Assembly (NCBI GenBank): GCA_963706555.1
Contig: OY970164.1
Coordinates: 5,208,001-5,272,000, forward strand
DNA: 64,000 nt
Reading direction: 5' to 3'
From: Bog-473 sp963706555
GTDB taxonomy: Bacteria > Actinomycetota > Acidimicrobiia > Acidimicrobiales > RAAP-2
Under the pieces are notes generated by a model. That model was not told the DNA's origin. It saw nothing but the letters and a program-made list of their open reading frames with translations, and searched no databases. Each line of letters opens with the position of its first letter. The stretch's first letter is position 1. The position numbers and the translations under genes are program-made. Below are positions 53,090-62,064 of the stretch, in pieces.

Positions 53090-53147
53090 TCGTGCCCAGC
53101 GCTGAGCCCGGAGGTCAGTCGACGGGGCCGGGCGTCGAGGCGAAATG

Positions 53148-54413
53148 TCAGTCGAGCCCGAGCAGCGCGTCGACGAATGCGTCGGGGTCGAAGGCAACCA
53201 GGTCGTCGGGTCCCTCGCCCAAGCCGACCAGTTTCACGGGGATCCCCAATTCCCTCTGCACCGCGACGACGATCCCGCCCTTTGCGGTCCCGTCCAACTT
53301 GGTGAGCACAATTCCGGTCACGTCCACCGCCTCGGTGAACTGCTTCGCCTGCACCAGCGCGTTCTGCCCGGTCGTCGAGTCCAGCACGAGGAGGACCTCG
53401 GTCACGTTGCCCGGGTCACGATCGGCGATGCGCCTGATCTTCTTGAGCTCCTCCACCAGATTGACCTTGTTGTGCAGTCGCCCGGCCGTATCGGCGAGCA
53501 CGAGATCGTTCCCACGCGCCGCGGCGCGCTGCACCGCATCGAAGACGATCGCGCTGGGGTCGCCCCCCTCGGCGCCGCGGACGATGCCGACCTCTGACCG
53601 TTCGGCCCACATGCCCAGCTGGTCTGCGGCCGCGGCCCGGAACGTGTCGCCGGCGGCGAGGAGGATCGAGTGACCCGCCGCGGACTCCTGACGGGCGAGC
53701 TTGCCGATCGTGGTCGTCTTCCCGACGCCGTTCACCCCGACCACGAGCCAGACGTCCACGGTGCCCGGGGTGCCGTCGAAGCGGAGCTGACGGGACTCGG
53801 GCACATTGAGCAGCTCGCGGATGGCATCGCCGAGAGCGGACAGGAGGTCGGTCCCGCTGGCGATCTCCTTGGACTCGACGCGTGACCGAAGATCCTTCAG
53901 CAACGCCATCGTCGTCTGCACCCCGACGTCGGCCCGGATGAGCGCCTCTTCGAGGGAATCCCAGGTCGCCGCGTCGATCTTGCCGCTGCGCAGCGAGGAG
54001 ACCGCACCGCTGAAGATGCCGCGCACCGTGCCCAGCCGGCTGCGGTAGCTCGGGGGCTGAGGCTCGGGCTCGAGGAGCGACTCCGAGATCGACGGCGGTT
54101 CCGGCGTGGGCTCGGGCTCGGGCTCGACGGCGGGCTCGGGGACCGGGGCTTTCGTCGGCGGCTTGGTGGGAGGCCGGGTAGGTGCGGTGCCCGCCGGCTT
54201 CGCCGGGGACTTCTTGGCAGGCGACTTCTTGGCCGTCGACGCAGCCGAGCCGGCCGCCAGGCCCGACTTCGGAGGTGGCCTCTCGAGCGCCGAGGCGCTC
54301 CGGCCTCGGCCGACGGACGAAGAGCCGGAGGCACGCCGGGAGCGGGCGATGAGGAGCAGGGCGACCAACAGGACCACGATCACCACGCCGAGAGCGATGA
54401 ACAGTGCGGTCAT
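53148..54413 (-). CDS. ftsY: SRP receptor FtsY
   Basis: The 421-residue protein has an N-terminal membrane helix (LFIALGVVIVVLLVALLLIA), then a Lys/Pro/Glu-rich linker to about residue 125. The NG GTPase follows: GVNGVGKTTTIGKLA, DTAGRLHNK, TKLDGTAKGG, GLGEGPDDL. It docks the Ffh-ribosome complex at the membrane. It overlaps smc by 4 bases. Confidence 0.97.
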   Translation of the reverse strand: MTALFIALGVVIVVLLVALLLIARSRRASGSSSVGRGRSASALERPPPKSGLAAGSAASTAKKSPAKKSPAKPAGTAPTRPPTKPPTKAPVPEPAVEPEPEPTPEPPSISESLLEPEPQPPSYRSRLGTVRGIFSGAVSSLRSGKIDAATWDSLEEALIRADVGVQTTMALLKDLRSRVESKEIASGTDLLSALGDAIRELLNVPESRQLRFDGTPGTVDVWLVVGVNGVGKTTTIGKLARQESAAGHSILLAAGDTFRAAAADQLGMWAERSEVGIVRGAEGGDPSAIVFDAVQRAAARGNDLVLADTAGRLHNKVNLVEELKKIRRIADRDPGNVTEVLLVLDSTTGQNALVQAKQFTEAVDVTGIVLTKLDGTAKGGIVVAVQRELGIPVKLVGLGEGPDDLVAFDPDAFVDALLGLD

Positions 54414-57400
54414 GCGTGCTCGTTCTCGGGTTGGTGCTCCATCGAGCGCTCGACCTTCTGGCTGACGACCTGCGAAGAGCCTCCCGGCGCCATCGTGACC
54501 CCGTAGAGCGCATCGCCCGTCTCCATCGTGCGTTTCTGGTGGCTCACGATGAGCAGCTGGGCCTCGTGCCGGAACTCACGCACCAGGCCCAGGAAGCGGT
54601 GCAGGTTCACGTCGTCGAGCGCCGCCTCCACCTCGTCCATCAGGTAGAAGGGCGACGGCCGGCTGCGGAACACCGCAAACAGGAACGCCAGCGCGGCCAT
54701 CGAGCGTTCGCCGCCCGAGAGCAGCGAGACCCGGCGCACGTTGCGGCCGGCCGGGCGCACTTCGATCTCGACGCCGGTGTTGAGCAGGTCTTCGGGCTCC
54801 GTCAGTACCATCCGGCCTGTGCCACCGGGGAACAGCAGCGCCACCAGGGTCGAGAAGTGCTCGTTCACATCGGCCGCCGCCGCGGCGAATGAGGTCATGA
54901 TCTCGTGGTCCAGGGTGCGCACCACTTCGTGCAACTCGCGGCGGGCGCCCCGCACGTCGTCCACCTGGGCCTCGAGCTCCTTGTGCCGCTCTTCCAGGGT
55001 CGACAGCTCCTCGAGCGCCAGCGGGTTCACCGGCCCCAGGGCCACGAGCTTGCGCTCCAGCTCGGCCGCATGGACCGGCAGTGTCGTGTTGTCGGGCACC
55101 TCGGGGATCGGCAGGCCGGCGAGGTCATCGGGCACCGTGCCCAGCTCGCGCACGATGTGCTCGTGCAGGGTCTCGGAACGGAGCGCGACCTCGTTGGTCT
55201 CGAGATCGAGGGAGCGGGTACGGGAGCGGACCGCATCGAGGCGTTGCTCCGTCGTCTGGCGATCCTGGCGCAGCTGCTCGAGACGCGCCCCTCCGGCCCG
55301 GACGGCATCGACCTGGTCCTGGTAGTCGCCCCGCAAGGTGTCGAAAATCCCGTTCAGCCGCACGTGCTCCGCCTCGACCACTGCTTCGAGGCGCGTCAGC
55401 GCTGTCCCCTCAGCCTCGAGACGTTGCCGGCGCGACGCCGCCGTGGCCCGCTCCTCGGCGTGTCCGAGCAGACGTCGCTCGACCTCGGCCTGTCGTTCGG
55501 CGAGAACCCGGCGACGCTCAGCCAGTCCGGCCACCCGGATCTCGAGCTCCTGATGGCGCTGCACCACGGCCTGGCGGTGCTCGGCCACGACCCGCCACGC
55601 CGCCGCAGCATCCTCGATCTCTGGGATGGAACGGACGAGCCGCTCGCGCTCGGCCTGCACCGCCGCCAGGCGCTGCCCCGCCTCGGCCAAGCCCTGGCGC
55701 GCCGCGGCGAGCTCCTCGCCCAGGCGCCGCACTTCTTCCACCGTCCGCTGGGCGTCGGCAGTGGCCGTGCCCCGGGCCGAGGTGTGACGATCCAGTGCCC
55801 GTTCGGCCTGAGCCAGCGCGTCACGCGCCTCGGCCAGCGCGGTCCGGGCCCGGGTCAGGTCGGCCCGGGCCGCGTCGGCCGCCGCCGCGGCATCGGTGGC
55901 GCGTCGCTGGGCCTCTTCGACCGCCGCAGCTGTGACCACGCTGGTCGACGACCGCACACGCCATCCGGTGGCCGCGAAGCGATCGCCCTCGGGGGTCACC
56001 ACGATCAGGTCGTCGCGCTCGAGGGAGAGATCGATCGCTTCCTCCCACCCGTCGACGCGGACGGCATGGCCGATTAACGCATCGAGCACGGACTCGGCGA
56101 TCGCCTCCCCGTGACGGGCACGCACATGGCTCCGCACGGTCTCGGCCCGTGAACCCGGGGGGAGGTTGAGCGAGGCCGACGTCGAGGGCGAGGGCACCGT
56201 TCCGGCGATTCCAGCCGTGCCGGCGATTCCAGCGGTGCCGACTGTGCCGCCCACTCCGCCCATTCCCGAAGCCACGTTGGCCCCGGCCCGGGGGGCCAGC
56301 ACGGCGCCTGTGACGCCACGCTCGCGCAGCGTCGCCAGAGCCTGGTGGGCCGATTGGCGTCCGTCCACGACGACCGCGGCCACGCCCGCACCGGCTGCTG
56401 CTTCGAAGGCCGCTTCCCAGCCGTCGTCGATCTCCACCAGGTCGAGCAGCGAGCCCACCACGCCGTCAACGCCACGCAAGAGCTCACGCCCCCCGGCCCC
56501 CTGGAGGTCCCGCAGTGCCCGCTCGAGTGCCTCGGCCCGGGCCGCGCTTCGGTGACGGGCCTGCTCACGCTCGTCGGCCACCCGCTGGGCGGTCTCCGCC
56601 GTCTGGGTCGCGGCCTCCAGGCCGGTCCGGCTCGCGGCGGCGTCCGCCTCCAGACGGGACGTCGTGTCCTCCAGCGACGCTGACTCGGCCGCCAACAGGT
56701 CGGCCTTGACCGCTGCCGCGGCGTGTCGTTGCTCGAGCGAGGCCACCTGGCGTTCGAGAGTGGTCGTATCTTGGCGCTCCCGAGCTTCCGCCCGGCCAAG
56801 GGGCTCGCTCCGGGCCTGCACCTGAGCCAGGGCGTCATCCGGCGTCCGAATCGTCGGGCCACCGCCGCCATCGCCGCCCTCGCCGGCCTCGCCGCCTTCG
56901 CTTTCGCCAGTGCCGTCACCCAGCACCGAAGCCCAGCGCCGGCGGAGCGCCGCCTCTTCCTCTTCCACCACCAGCGCCTCGGCCTGGAGCTCGGCCGCTC
57001 CGGGATCGGCCTCAGACTCCTGCGCCACCAGGGCGATCTCGCTAGCCAGGCGGGCCGCTTCGGCTTCGAGGGTGGAGACCACGTCGACGTCGGCCGCCGC
57101 GTCCAGGGCGGCCACGACGGCGCGGCCCCGCTCACGGAGGACACCCGAGGTCCCACGCGCGCGCTCGACCAGTCCCTGGACGCGGCCCAGCGCGCGGGCC
57201 AAGTCCTCCTCGCGGTGCGAGGACAGCTCGGCCGACGTGGAGGAGGCTTCTGCATCGAGGGTCTCGAGGGCCTCGTGCAGCTCCCGCTCCTCTTCGTGGC
57301 AGATCGTCAGGTTGTGGGCCGCCGTGCGCCGCCGGGACGACAGCTCGGCCAGCTCGGCCCCGGCCAGGTAGCGGCGGATGGTCAGCAGCTCGGTAGCGAC

Positions 57401-58051
57401 GCTGTCGTGCGAGCGGGCGGCCGCGGCCTGGCGCTCGAGCGGGCGGATCTGCCGGCGCACCTCGCGCACCAGGTCACCGAGGCGTTCGAGGTTCTCAGCC
57501 GTCCCGGCCAGGCGGCGCTCGGCCCGCTCGCGGCGACGCCGGTGCTTGAGCACCCCGGCCGCCTCCTCAATGATCGCCCGGCGATCCTCGGGCCGTGCGT
57601 TCAACACCGTGTCGAGCTGGCCCTGGCCGATGATCATGTGCTGCTGGCGCCCGACGCCGGAGTCCGAGAGCAGCTCTTGCACATCGAGCAGGCGACAGGG
57701 GGCACCGTTGATGGCGTACTCGCTGTCGCCCGAGCGGAACAGGGTGCGGGTGATGGTGACCTCGGCCAGGTCGATCGGCAGCTTCCCCGAGGCGTTGTCG
57801 ATGGTCAGCGAGACCTCGGCCCGGCCCAGAGCCGGACGTGACGACGTCCCGGCGAAAATGACGTCCTCCATTTTGGCCGAGCGCAGCGAGCGGGGGCCCT
57901 GGGCCCCGAGGACCCAGGTGACAGCATCGACCACGTTCGACTTGCCGCTGCCGTTGGGACCGACGACGACGGTGATTCCCGGCTCGAACTCCAGCACCGT
58001 GGGGTCGGCGAAGGACTTGAACCCCTTCATGCTGAGCGACTTCAGAAACAT
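54410..58051 (-). CDS. smc: Chromosome segregation protein SMC
   Basis: The 1213-residue protein begins MFLKSLSMKGFKSFADPT. It has Walker A VGPNGSGKSNVVDA, long coiled coils either side of a hinge (about residues 500-690), signature LLSGGERSMAALAFL and Walker B FYLMDEVEAALDD near the C-terminus. It condenses and segregates the chromosome with ScpA/B, not encoded here. A Gly/Ala/Ile/Thr-rich insert sits near residues 595-625, in the hinge. Confidence 0.97.
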   Translation of the reverse strand: MFLKSLSMKGFKSFADPTVLEFEPGITVVVGPNGSGKSNVVDAVTWVLGAQGPRSLRSAKMEDVIFAGTSSRPALGRAEVSLTIDNASGKLPIDLAEVTITRTLFRSGDSEYAINGAPCRLLDVQELLSDSGVGRQQHMIIGQGQLDTVLNARPEDRRAIIEEAAGVLKHRRRRERAERRLAGTAENLERLGDLVREVRRQIRPLERQAAAARSHDSVATELLTIRRYLAGAELAELSSRRRTAAHNLTICHEEERELHEALETLDAEASSTSAELSSHREEDLARALGRVQGLVERARGTSGVLRERGRAVVAALDAAADVDVVSTLEAEAARLASEIALVAQESEADPGAAELQAEALVVEEEEAALRRRWASVLGDGTGESEGGEAGEGGDGGGGPTIRTPDDALAQVQARSEPLGRAEARERQDTTTLERQVASLEQRHAAAAVKADLLAAESASLEDTTSRLEADAAASRTGLEAATQTAETAQRVADEREQARHRSAARAEALERALRDLQGAGGRELLRGVDGVVGSLLDLVEIDDGWEAAFEAAAGAGVAAVVVDGRQSAHQALATLRERGVTGAVLAPRAGANVASGMGGVGGTVGTAGIAGTAGIAGTVPSPSTSASLNLPPGSRAETVRSHVRARHGEAIAESVLDALIGHAVRVDGWEEAIDLSLERDDLIVVTPEGDRFAATGWRVRSSTSVVTAAAVEEAQRRATDAAAAADAARADLTRARTALAEARDALAQAERALDRHTSARGTATADAQRTVEEVRRLGEELAAARQGLAEAGQRLAAVQAERERLVRSIPEIEDAAAAWRVVAEHRQAVVQRHQELEIRVAGLAERRRVLAERQAEVERRLLGHAEERATAASRRQRLEAEGTALTRLEAVVEAEHVRLNGIFDTLRGDYQDQVDAVRAGGARLEQLRQDRQTTEQRLDAVRSRTRSLDLETNEVALRSETLHEHIVRELGTVPDDLAGLPIPEVPDNTTLPVHAAELERKLVALGPVNPLALEELSTLEERHKELEAQVDDVRGARRELHEVVRTLDHEIMTSFAAAAADVNEHFSTLVALLFPGGTGRMVLTEPEDLLNTGVEIEVRPAGRNVRRVSLLSGGERSMAALAFLFAVFRSRPSPFYLMDEVEAALDDVNLHRFLGLVREFRHEAQLLIVSHQKRTMETGDALYGVTMAPGGSSQVVSQKVERSMEHQPENEHA
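56202..56237 (-). repeat. 18-bp tandem duplication in the smc hinge region
   Basis: Two 18-base units beginning CCGGCGATTCCAGC (plus strand) differ at one base, with a third partial unit. They encode the repeated AGIAGT of the hinge insert. Confidence 0.85.
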
Positions 58052-58144
58052 CGCGGCGACCCTACAGGCCTACGGCCCCACAGGCCTGCAGCCCCACAAC
58101 AACACTGGTCTACAGCCTGGAGCGGGCCTACAGCCCCGAGCGGG
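58052..58144. repeat. Degenerate short repeats between smc and mutM
   Basis: Several imperfect copies of a GCCTACAGCCC-like unit fill the 93-base space (GGCCTACGGCCCC, GGCCTGCAGCCCC, GGCCTACAGCCCC). The acylphosphatase gene often found between smc and mutM in Mycobacterium is not present. Confidence 0.6.
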
Positions 58145-59044
58145 TCAAACCTGGCAGTGCTCGCAGAAGAATGTCGACCGGCCGCCGGTCTTGACCCGCA
58201 CGATCGTGTTGCGGCAGCGGCGGCACGGTTGGCCTTCGCGGTCATAAACCTGGTGCGAGCCCTGGAAGTCGCCGACCTCCCCGAAGAGATCCCGGTACTG
58301 CTCGTCCGCCAGGGACGACCCCCGGTGCTTGATCGCATCGGCCAACGTCTCGACGATCGCTCGATACAGCCTCCGCACCTCGGTCGCCGTCAGCGTGTTC
58401 GAGGGTCGGTCGTAACGCAGCCCGGCCTGGTAGAGCATCTCGTCGGAGTAGAGGTTGCCGATGCCGGCGGTGAAGCTCTGGTCCATGAGCATGGACTTGA
58501 CCCCGGCCTTGTGCTGGTGCAGCAGGAGGCCGAAGCGGTCCCAGCTCATGAGGTCCTCGACCGGGTCGAACCCCAGGTGGGCCAGCTCGGGGATGGCCTT
58601 GCGGATGGCCGCACCGTCGCCGCCGGCAGTGCCCGAGACCGGGCTCATGAGGGTGCCGTCGGGCTTGGACGGGGGCGTGGAGACGAACAGTTCCCCGAAC
58701 GTCCGCGGGTCGACGTACCGCAGCTCGCCGCCCTGGGTGAAGGTGATCACCACGTGGGTGTGCTTGGGCTTGGGCTCCTTGACCGACTTCACCCGCAGCA
58801 GCTGACCGCTCATCCCGAGATGCACGACCAGCGTGTCGCCACTGTCCAGCGTCATAAGCAGGTACTTTCCGAGCCGGCCCACCGACTTGATGGTCCGGCC
58901 CTCGAGCGGCGTGCGGAAGTGCTTGGCCGACGGGTGCCGGCGCACGGAGCGGCCGTTGGCCACCGAGACGGTCTTGATCTTCTTGCCCGGCACCTCACGG
59001 TTCAGGTCCTGGCGCAGCGTTTCGACTTCGGGCAACTCAGGCAT
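58145..59044 (-). CDS. mutM: Formamidopyrimidine-DNA glycosylase (Fpg)
   Basis: Fpg removes 8-oxoguanine and nicks the abasic site. The 299-residue protein begins MPELPEVETLRQDL (catalytic Pro1/Glu2), has VGRLGKYLLM, HLGMSGQLLR, TAGIGNLYSDEML and the C-terminal zinc finger CRRCRNTIVRV...CEHC. ATG 59044 overlaps the rnc end by 8 bases. A loop near residues 125-140 is Gly/Pro-rich. Confidence 0.96.
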   Translation of the reverse strand: MPELPEVETLRQDLNREVPGKKIKTVSVANGRSVRRHPSAKHFRTPLEGRTIKSVGRLGKYLLMTLDSGDTLVVHLGMSGQLLRVKSVKEPKPKHTHVVITFTQGGELRYVDPRTFGELFVSTPPSKPDGTLMSPVSGTAGGDGAAIRKAIPELAHLGFDPVEDLMSWDRFGLLLHQHKAGVKSMLMDQSFTAGIGNLYSDEMLYQAGLRYDRPSNTLTATEVRRLYRAIVETLADAIKHRGSSLADEQYRDLFGEVGDFQGSHQVYDREGQPCRRCRNTIVRVKTGGRSTFFCEHCQV

Positions 59045-59771
59045 TCTGCAGACCCTCCCAGGCATTGCGCGCCGCTTCCTGTTCGGCATCCTTCTTGGAC
59101 CGCCCCACGCCGACGCCCAACCGGGTGCCGGCGACGAACACCTCGGCCGCATAGGCCCGCTCGTGGTCAGGGCCGGAGCCCACCACCACGTAGCGGGGCG
59201 TGCCCTCTCCGTCGTGGACCGCCTTTTCCTGCAAGCGGCTCTTGTGATCGAAATCGTCGGGCTCGCTGGCGGCCCGGGTGATGGCGTCGCGCAACTCGCG
59301 CAGGACGAGGAGCTCGGCGGCGTCGTAGCCCGCATCGAGGTAGACGGCACCCAGAATCGCCTCGAAGGCGTCCGAGAGGATCGAGGCCTTCTCCCGCCCG
59401 CCTGACGTCTCCTCACCCCGGCCCAGCAAGAGGACCTCGCCGACGCCGAGCCGCTCGGCCACCTGGGCCAGCACGCGGGCGTTCACCACGGCCGAGCGCA
59501 CCTTGGCCAGCATCCCCTCGGGGAAGTGGGGATAGCGCTCGTAGCTGTAGCGGGCCACGATGAGCCCGAGCACGGCATCGCCCAGGAATTCGAGGCGCTC
59601 GTTGGAGGGCGCACCACGCTCCTGCTCACCGCACCAGCTCCGATGGGCCAGTGCATGCTGCAGAAGGCTGATGTCGCCGAAGTCGTGGCCCAACCGCGCG
59701 GCGAGCCTGGCCGCCCCTTCGGCGCCAGCGTCACCCCGCCTCGAGCTTGGCGTAGACGTAGTCAACGGCAT
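59037..59771 (-). CDS. rnc: Ribonuclease III
   Basis: The protein has the signature NERLEFLGDAVLGLIVARY, ILSDAFEAILGAVYLDAGYD (catalytic acidic residues) and a C-terminal dsRNA-binding domain (DFDHKSRLQEKAVHD to KKDAEQEAARNAW). It processes rRNA and structured transcripts. ATG 59771 (244 residues) overlaps acpP by 41 bases; later TTG codons would avoid this, so the start is uncertain. Confidence 0.95.
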   Translation of the reverse strand: MPLTTSTPSSRRGDAGAEGAARLAARLGHDFGDISLLQHALAHRSWCGEQERGAPSNERLEFLGDAVLGLIVARYSYERYPHFPEGMLAKVRSAVVNARVLAQVAERLGVGEVLLLGRGEETSGGREKASILSDAFEAILGAVYLDAGYDAAELLVLRELRDAITRAASEPDDFDHKSRLQEKAVHDGEGTPRYVVVGSGPDHERAYAAEVFVAGTRLGVGVGRSKKDAEQEAARNAWEGLQNA

Positions 59772-60030
59772 CTCGGACGGTGCGCAGGTCTTCAAGGTCT
59801 TCATCGTCAATGCGGAACCCGACGGTCCGCTCCCCCAGTTCTTCTTCCAGCCCCTCGACGAGTTCGATGAGCGCCAGCGAGTCGGCGTCGAGATCCTCCA
59901 CGAAGGACGCTCCTTCGGTGATCGTCGCCGGATCGGCCTCCAGAATGTCGGCCAGTTGGTCCCGGATGAGCGCGAAGACCCCGTTGCGATCGAGCGGGCC
60001 CTGGTTCGTGTGGGTTTCGGCAGGCACAGG
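59731..60030 (-). CDS. acpP: Acyl carrier protein
   Basis: The protein has VFALIRDQLADILE, then FVEDLDADSLALIELVEGLE, where the DSL serine takes the phosphopantetheine arm. I chose GTG 60030 (99 residues) because AGGAG stands five bases upstream and the length fits ACP better. The frame is open to 60099 (122 residues). It lies between plsX and rnc, as is common. Confidence 0.9.
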   Translation of the reverse strand, partial: PVPAETHTNQGPLDRNGVFALIRDQLADILEADPATITEGASFVEDLDADSLALIELVEGLEEELGERTVGFRIDDEDLEDLRTVRDAVDYVYAKLEAG

Positions 60031-60151
60031 CACTCCTGGGTCGAGATGGGTCGAAATCCGCCGACATGCGTCGAGGTCAGTCGCTATGGCATCTGCCATG
60101 CTACCGGTTTTTCGGCCGAGACCACTCGGATAGCCGCCCTGAGCTGGCCTT

Positions 60152-61309
60152 TTAGGCCTCCTGCGGCGGACGGACCGCTGCGGCCACCTGGTCCGCCAAA
60201 CCCCGCGTGGCGCACTCGTACGCCACCTTGACAGCGTTGACCATCGCCGTGGCGTTGGAGGAGCCGTGGCTGATCACGCAGACGCCGTCGATGCCCAGGA
60301 GCATGGCCCCGCCGGTGTTCTCCGGCTCGAACTCGGCCACAAGAGGGAGCAGGTGCGGCAGCAGCACGTCGGCGGCGGCCTTGGTGGCGTCATCGAGCAT
60401 GAAAACCCCGGTCACGATGTCGAAGATGAAGCGCAGTGTCCCCTCGAGGGACTTGAGGGCGACGTTGCCCGTGAACCCGTCCGTGACGACCACGTCGGCC
60501 GGTGAGGGCAGCAGGTCCCGCCCCTCGAGGTTGCCCAGGAACTCGAACCCGTGCGGGGCACTGGCGGCGCTGGCGACCCAGGCTGCCCCGGCGGCACTGG
60601 CGGCGCTGGCTGCCCCGGCGGCCCCGGCGGCCCGGGCGCCCTCGGCAGCATCGGTGGCTTGCGCGGCATCGCCGGCCCGAGCGCCCTCGGCGACGAGCAG
60701 CGCATGCGTTTCTTTGACCAGCGGCGTGCCCTTGGTCGGCTCCTCGCCGATCGAGAGCAGCCCGACGCTCGGCGAGGCCGTGCCGAAGCGGGCGGCCACG
60801 TAGGCCGCGCCCATTTGAGCGAATTGGACCAGCATGGCGCCCGTGCACTCGGCGTTCGCACCCGCGTCGACCAGGACGGCCGGTGTGCGCCCGAGCCGCG
60901 GCAGCGGGGTGGCGATACACGGCCGGACCACCCCGGGCAACCGGCCCATCCGCAACAGGGCGGCGGCCATGGTGGCCCCGGTGTTGCCGGCGCTGACCAT
61001 GGCGGAGGCCTTGCCGTCGCGCACCAACTCGGCCGCTCGGACCAGGGAGGAATCCTTCTTGCGACGGACGCCGCCTGCCGGGTCCTCGTCCATGGCGATG
61101 ACCTCGCTACAGGCGACCAGGGGCAGCCCGAAGGTCTCACCGACCTGTTCGGGTGGCCCCACCAGGACGACCGGGATGCCGAATTCTTCGGCGGCCCGCC
61201 GTGCCCCTTCGACGATCTCCCCGGGGGACTTGTCGCCGCCCATGGCATCGACCGCCACGGGCAGTGTGGCCAGCGCCTCGGGAGTCGGACGCTCGCCCCG
61301 TCGGCTCAA
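60152..61309 (-). CDS. plsX: Phosphate acyltransferase PlsX
   Basis: PlsX makes acyl-phosphate from acyl-ACP for phospholipid synthesis. The 385-residue protein has VDAMGGDKSPGEIVEGA, SAGNTGATMAAALLRMGRL, GANAECTGAMLVQFAQMG and VTDGFTGNVALKSLEG. An Ala-rich block of about 45 residues (about 208-252) is inserted before FEFLGNLEGRD, explaining its extra length over the usual ~340. TTG 61309 follows GAGG, 2 bases after rpmF. Confidence 0.95.
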   Translation of the reverse strand: MSRRGERPTPEALATLPVAVDAMGGDKSPGEIVEGARRAAEEFGIPVVLVGPPEQVGETFGLPLVACSEVIAMDEDPAGGVRRKKDSSLVRAAELVRDGKASAMVSAGNTGATMAAALLRMGRLPGVVRPCIATPLPRLGRTPAVLVDAGANAECTGAMLVQFAQMGAAYVAARFGTASPSVGLLSIGEEPTKGTPLVKETHALLVAEGARAGDAAQATDAAEGARAAGAAGAASAASAAGAAWVASAASAPHGFEFLGNLEGRDLLPSPADVVVTDGFTGNVALKSLEGTLRFIFDIVTGVFMLDDATKAAADVLLPHLLPLVAEFEPENTGGAMLLGIDGVCVISHGSSNATAMVNAVKVAYECATRGLADQVAAAVRPPQEA

Positions 61310-61310
61310 G

Positions 61311-61490
61311 TCAGTCGACCTCTACGGCTTGGCGCCCCTTGTACCACCCGCAGCTCGGGCACACCACGTGCGGCGTCTTGGCCGACTGGCAATGGGGGCA
61401 CACGCTGCGTGGCGGGCGGCGCAGCACCCAGTTGGCGGCCTGGCGGCTACGCCCCTTGGCCTTGGACGTCTTCTTCTTCGGGACAGCCAT
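61311..61490 (-). CDS. rpmF: 50S ribosomal protein L32
   Basis: The 59-residue protein reads MAVPKKKTSKAKGRSRQAAN, then SVCPHCQSAKTPHVVCPSCG with four zinc-binding Cys, then WYKGRQAVEVD. This is zinc-ribbon L32 in its usual place between DUF177 and plsX. Confidence 0.97.
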   Translation of the reverse strand: MAVPKKKTSKAKGRSRQAANWVLRRPPRSVCPHCQSAKTPHVVCPSCGWYKGRQAVEVD

Positions 61491-61539
61491 CGTGGGTCTC
61501 CAACGATCGGATCGGGGCGGGCGGACCGCAGAGGGTCAG

Positions 61540-62064
61540 CTACCGGAGCACATCGAGGTTAGCCCACCGTGGGTCGACCGGGGCAACGCAGCCGCAGTCG
61601 CCCTCGTTGCGGTCGGCGCCACACTGCGGACAGAGGCCCCGGCAGTCCTCCCGGCACAACGGCGCCATCGGGAGCTCGAGCACGATGGCGTCGCGCACCA
61701 ACGGCCCCAGGTCGATGGTGTCGTCCACAATCGGGTAGAGGTCGTCCTCGGAGATCGGCCCGTCGCCGAAGCGCTCACTCACCGCGATCTTGAGCTCGCC
61801 GCTCACCGGCACCGCGCAGCGCCGGCAGATCCCGACCCACGGGGCGCGTAGGGTGCCCACGGCATCGATCCCGCCGCTGAATGAGCGGAGCGTGATGTCG
61901 GCCTCGGCTTCGGCCTCGAGCGGGACGACGCTCCGTCCCGGGTCGATGCCCATCTCGTCGAGGGGTCCGGCCATCTCCACCGGCCCGCGCCGCACCTCGT
62001 GCGACACGGCGCCCTGATTGCGGCGCAACCGCGCCACGTGCACCACGAAGGGGTCGGTCGCCAT
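61540..62064 (-). CDS. DUF177 (YceD) family protein
   Basis: The 174-residue protein has IDAVGTLRAPWVGICRRCAV and LELPMAPLCREDCRGLCPQC plus CGADRNEGDCGC, the DUF177 pattern with Cys pairs. YceD/Duf177 is needed for 23S rRNA maturation in plants and is always near rpmF-plsX. It overlaps the sepIVA-like gene by one base. Confidence 0.93.
   Translation of the reverse strand: MATDPFVVHVARLRRNQGAVSHEVRRGPVEMAGPLDEMGIDPGRSVVPLEAEAEADITLRSFSGGIDAVGTLRAPWVGICRRCAVPVSGELKIAVSERFGDGPISEDDLYPIVDDTIDLGPLVRDAIVLELPMAPLCREDCRGLCPQCGADRNEGDCGCVAPVDPRWANLDVLR

Noticed and set aside
52947..53147. Possible SRP (4.5S) RNA gene between ffh and ftsY
   Set aside because: The conserved GGAAGCAGC-type apical loop is absent; only a simple inverted repeat is present.
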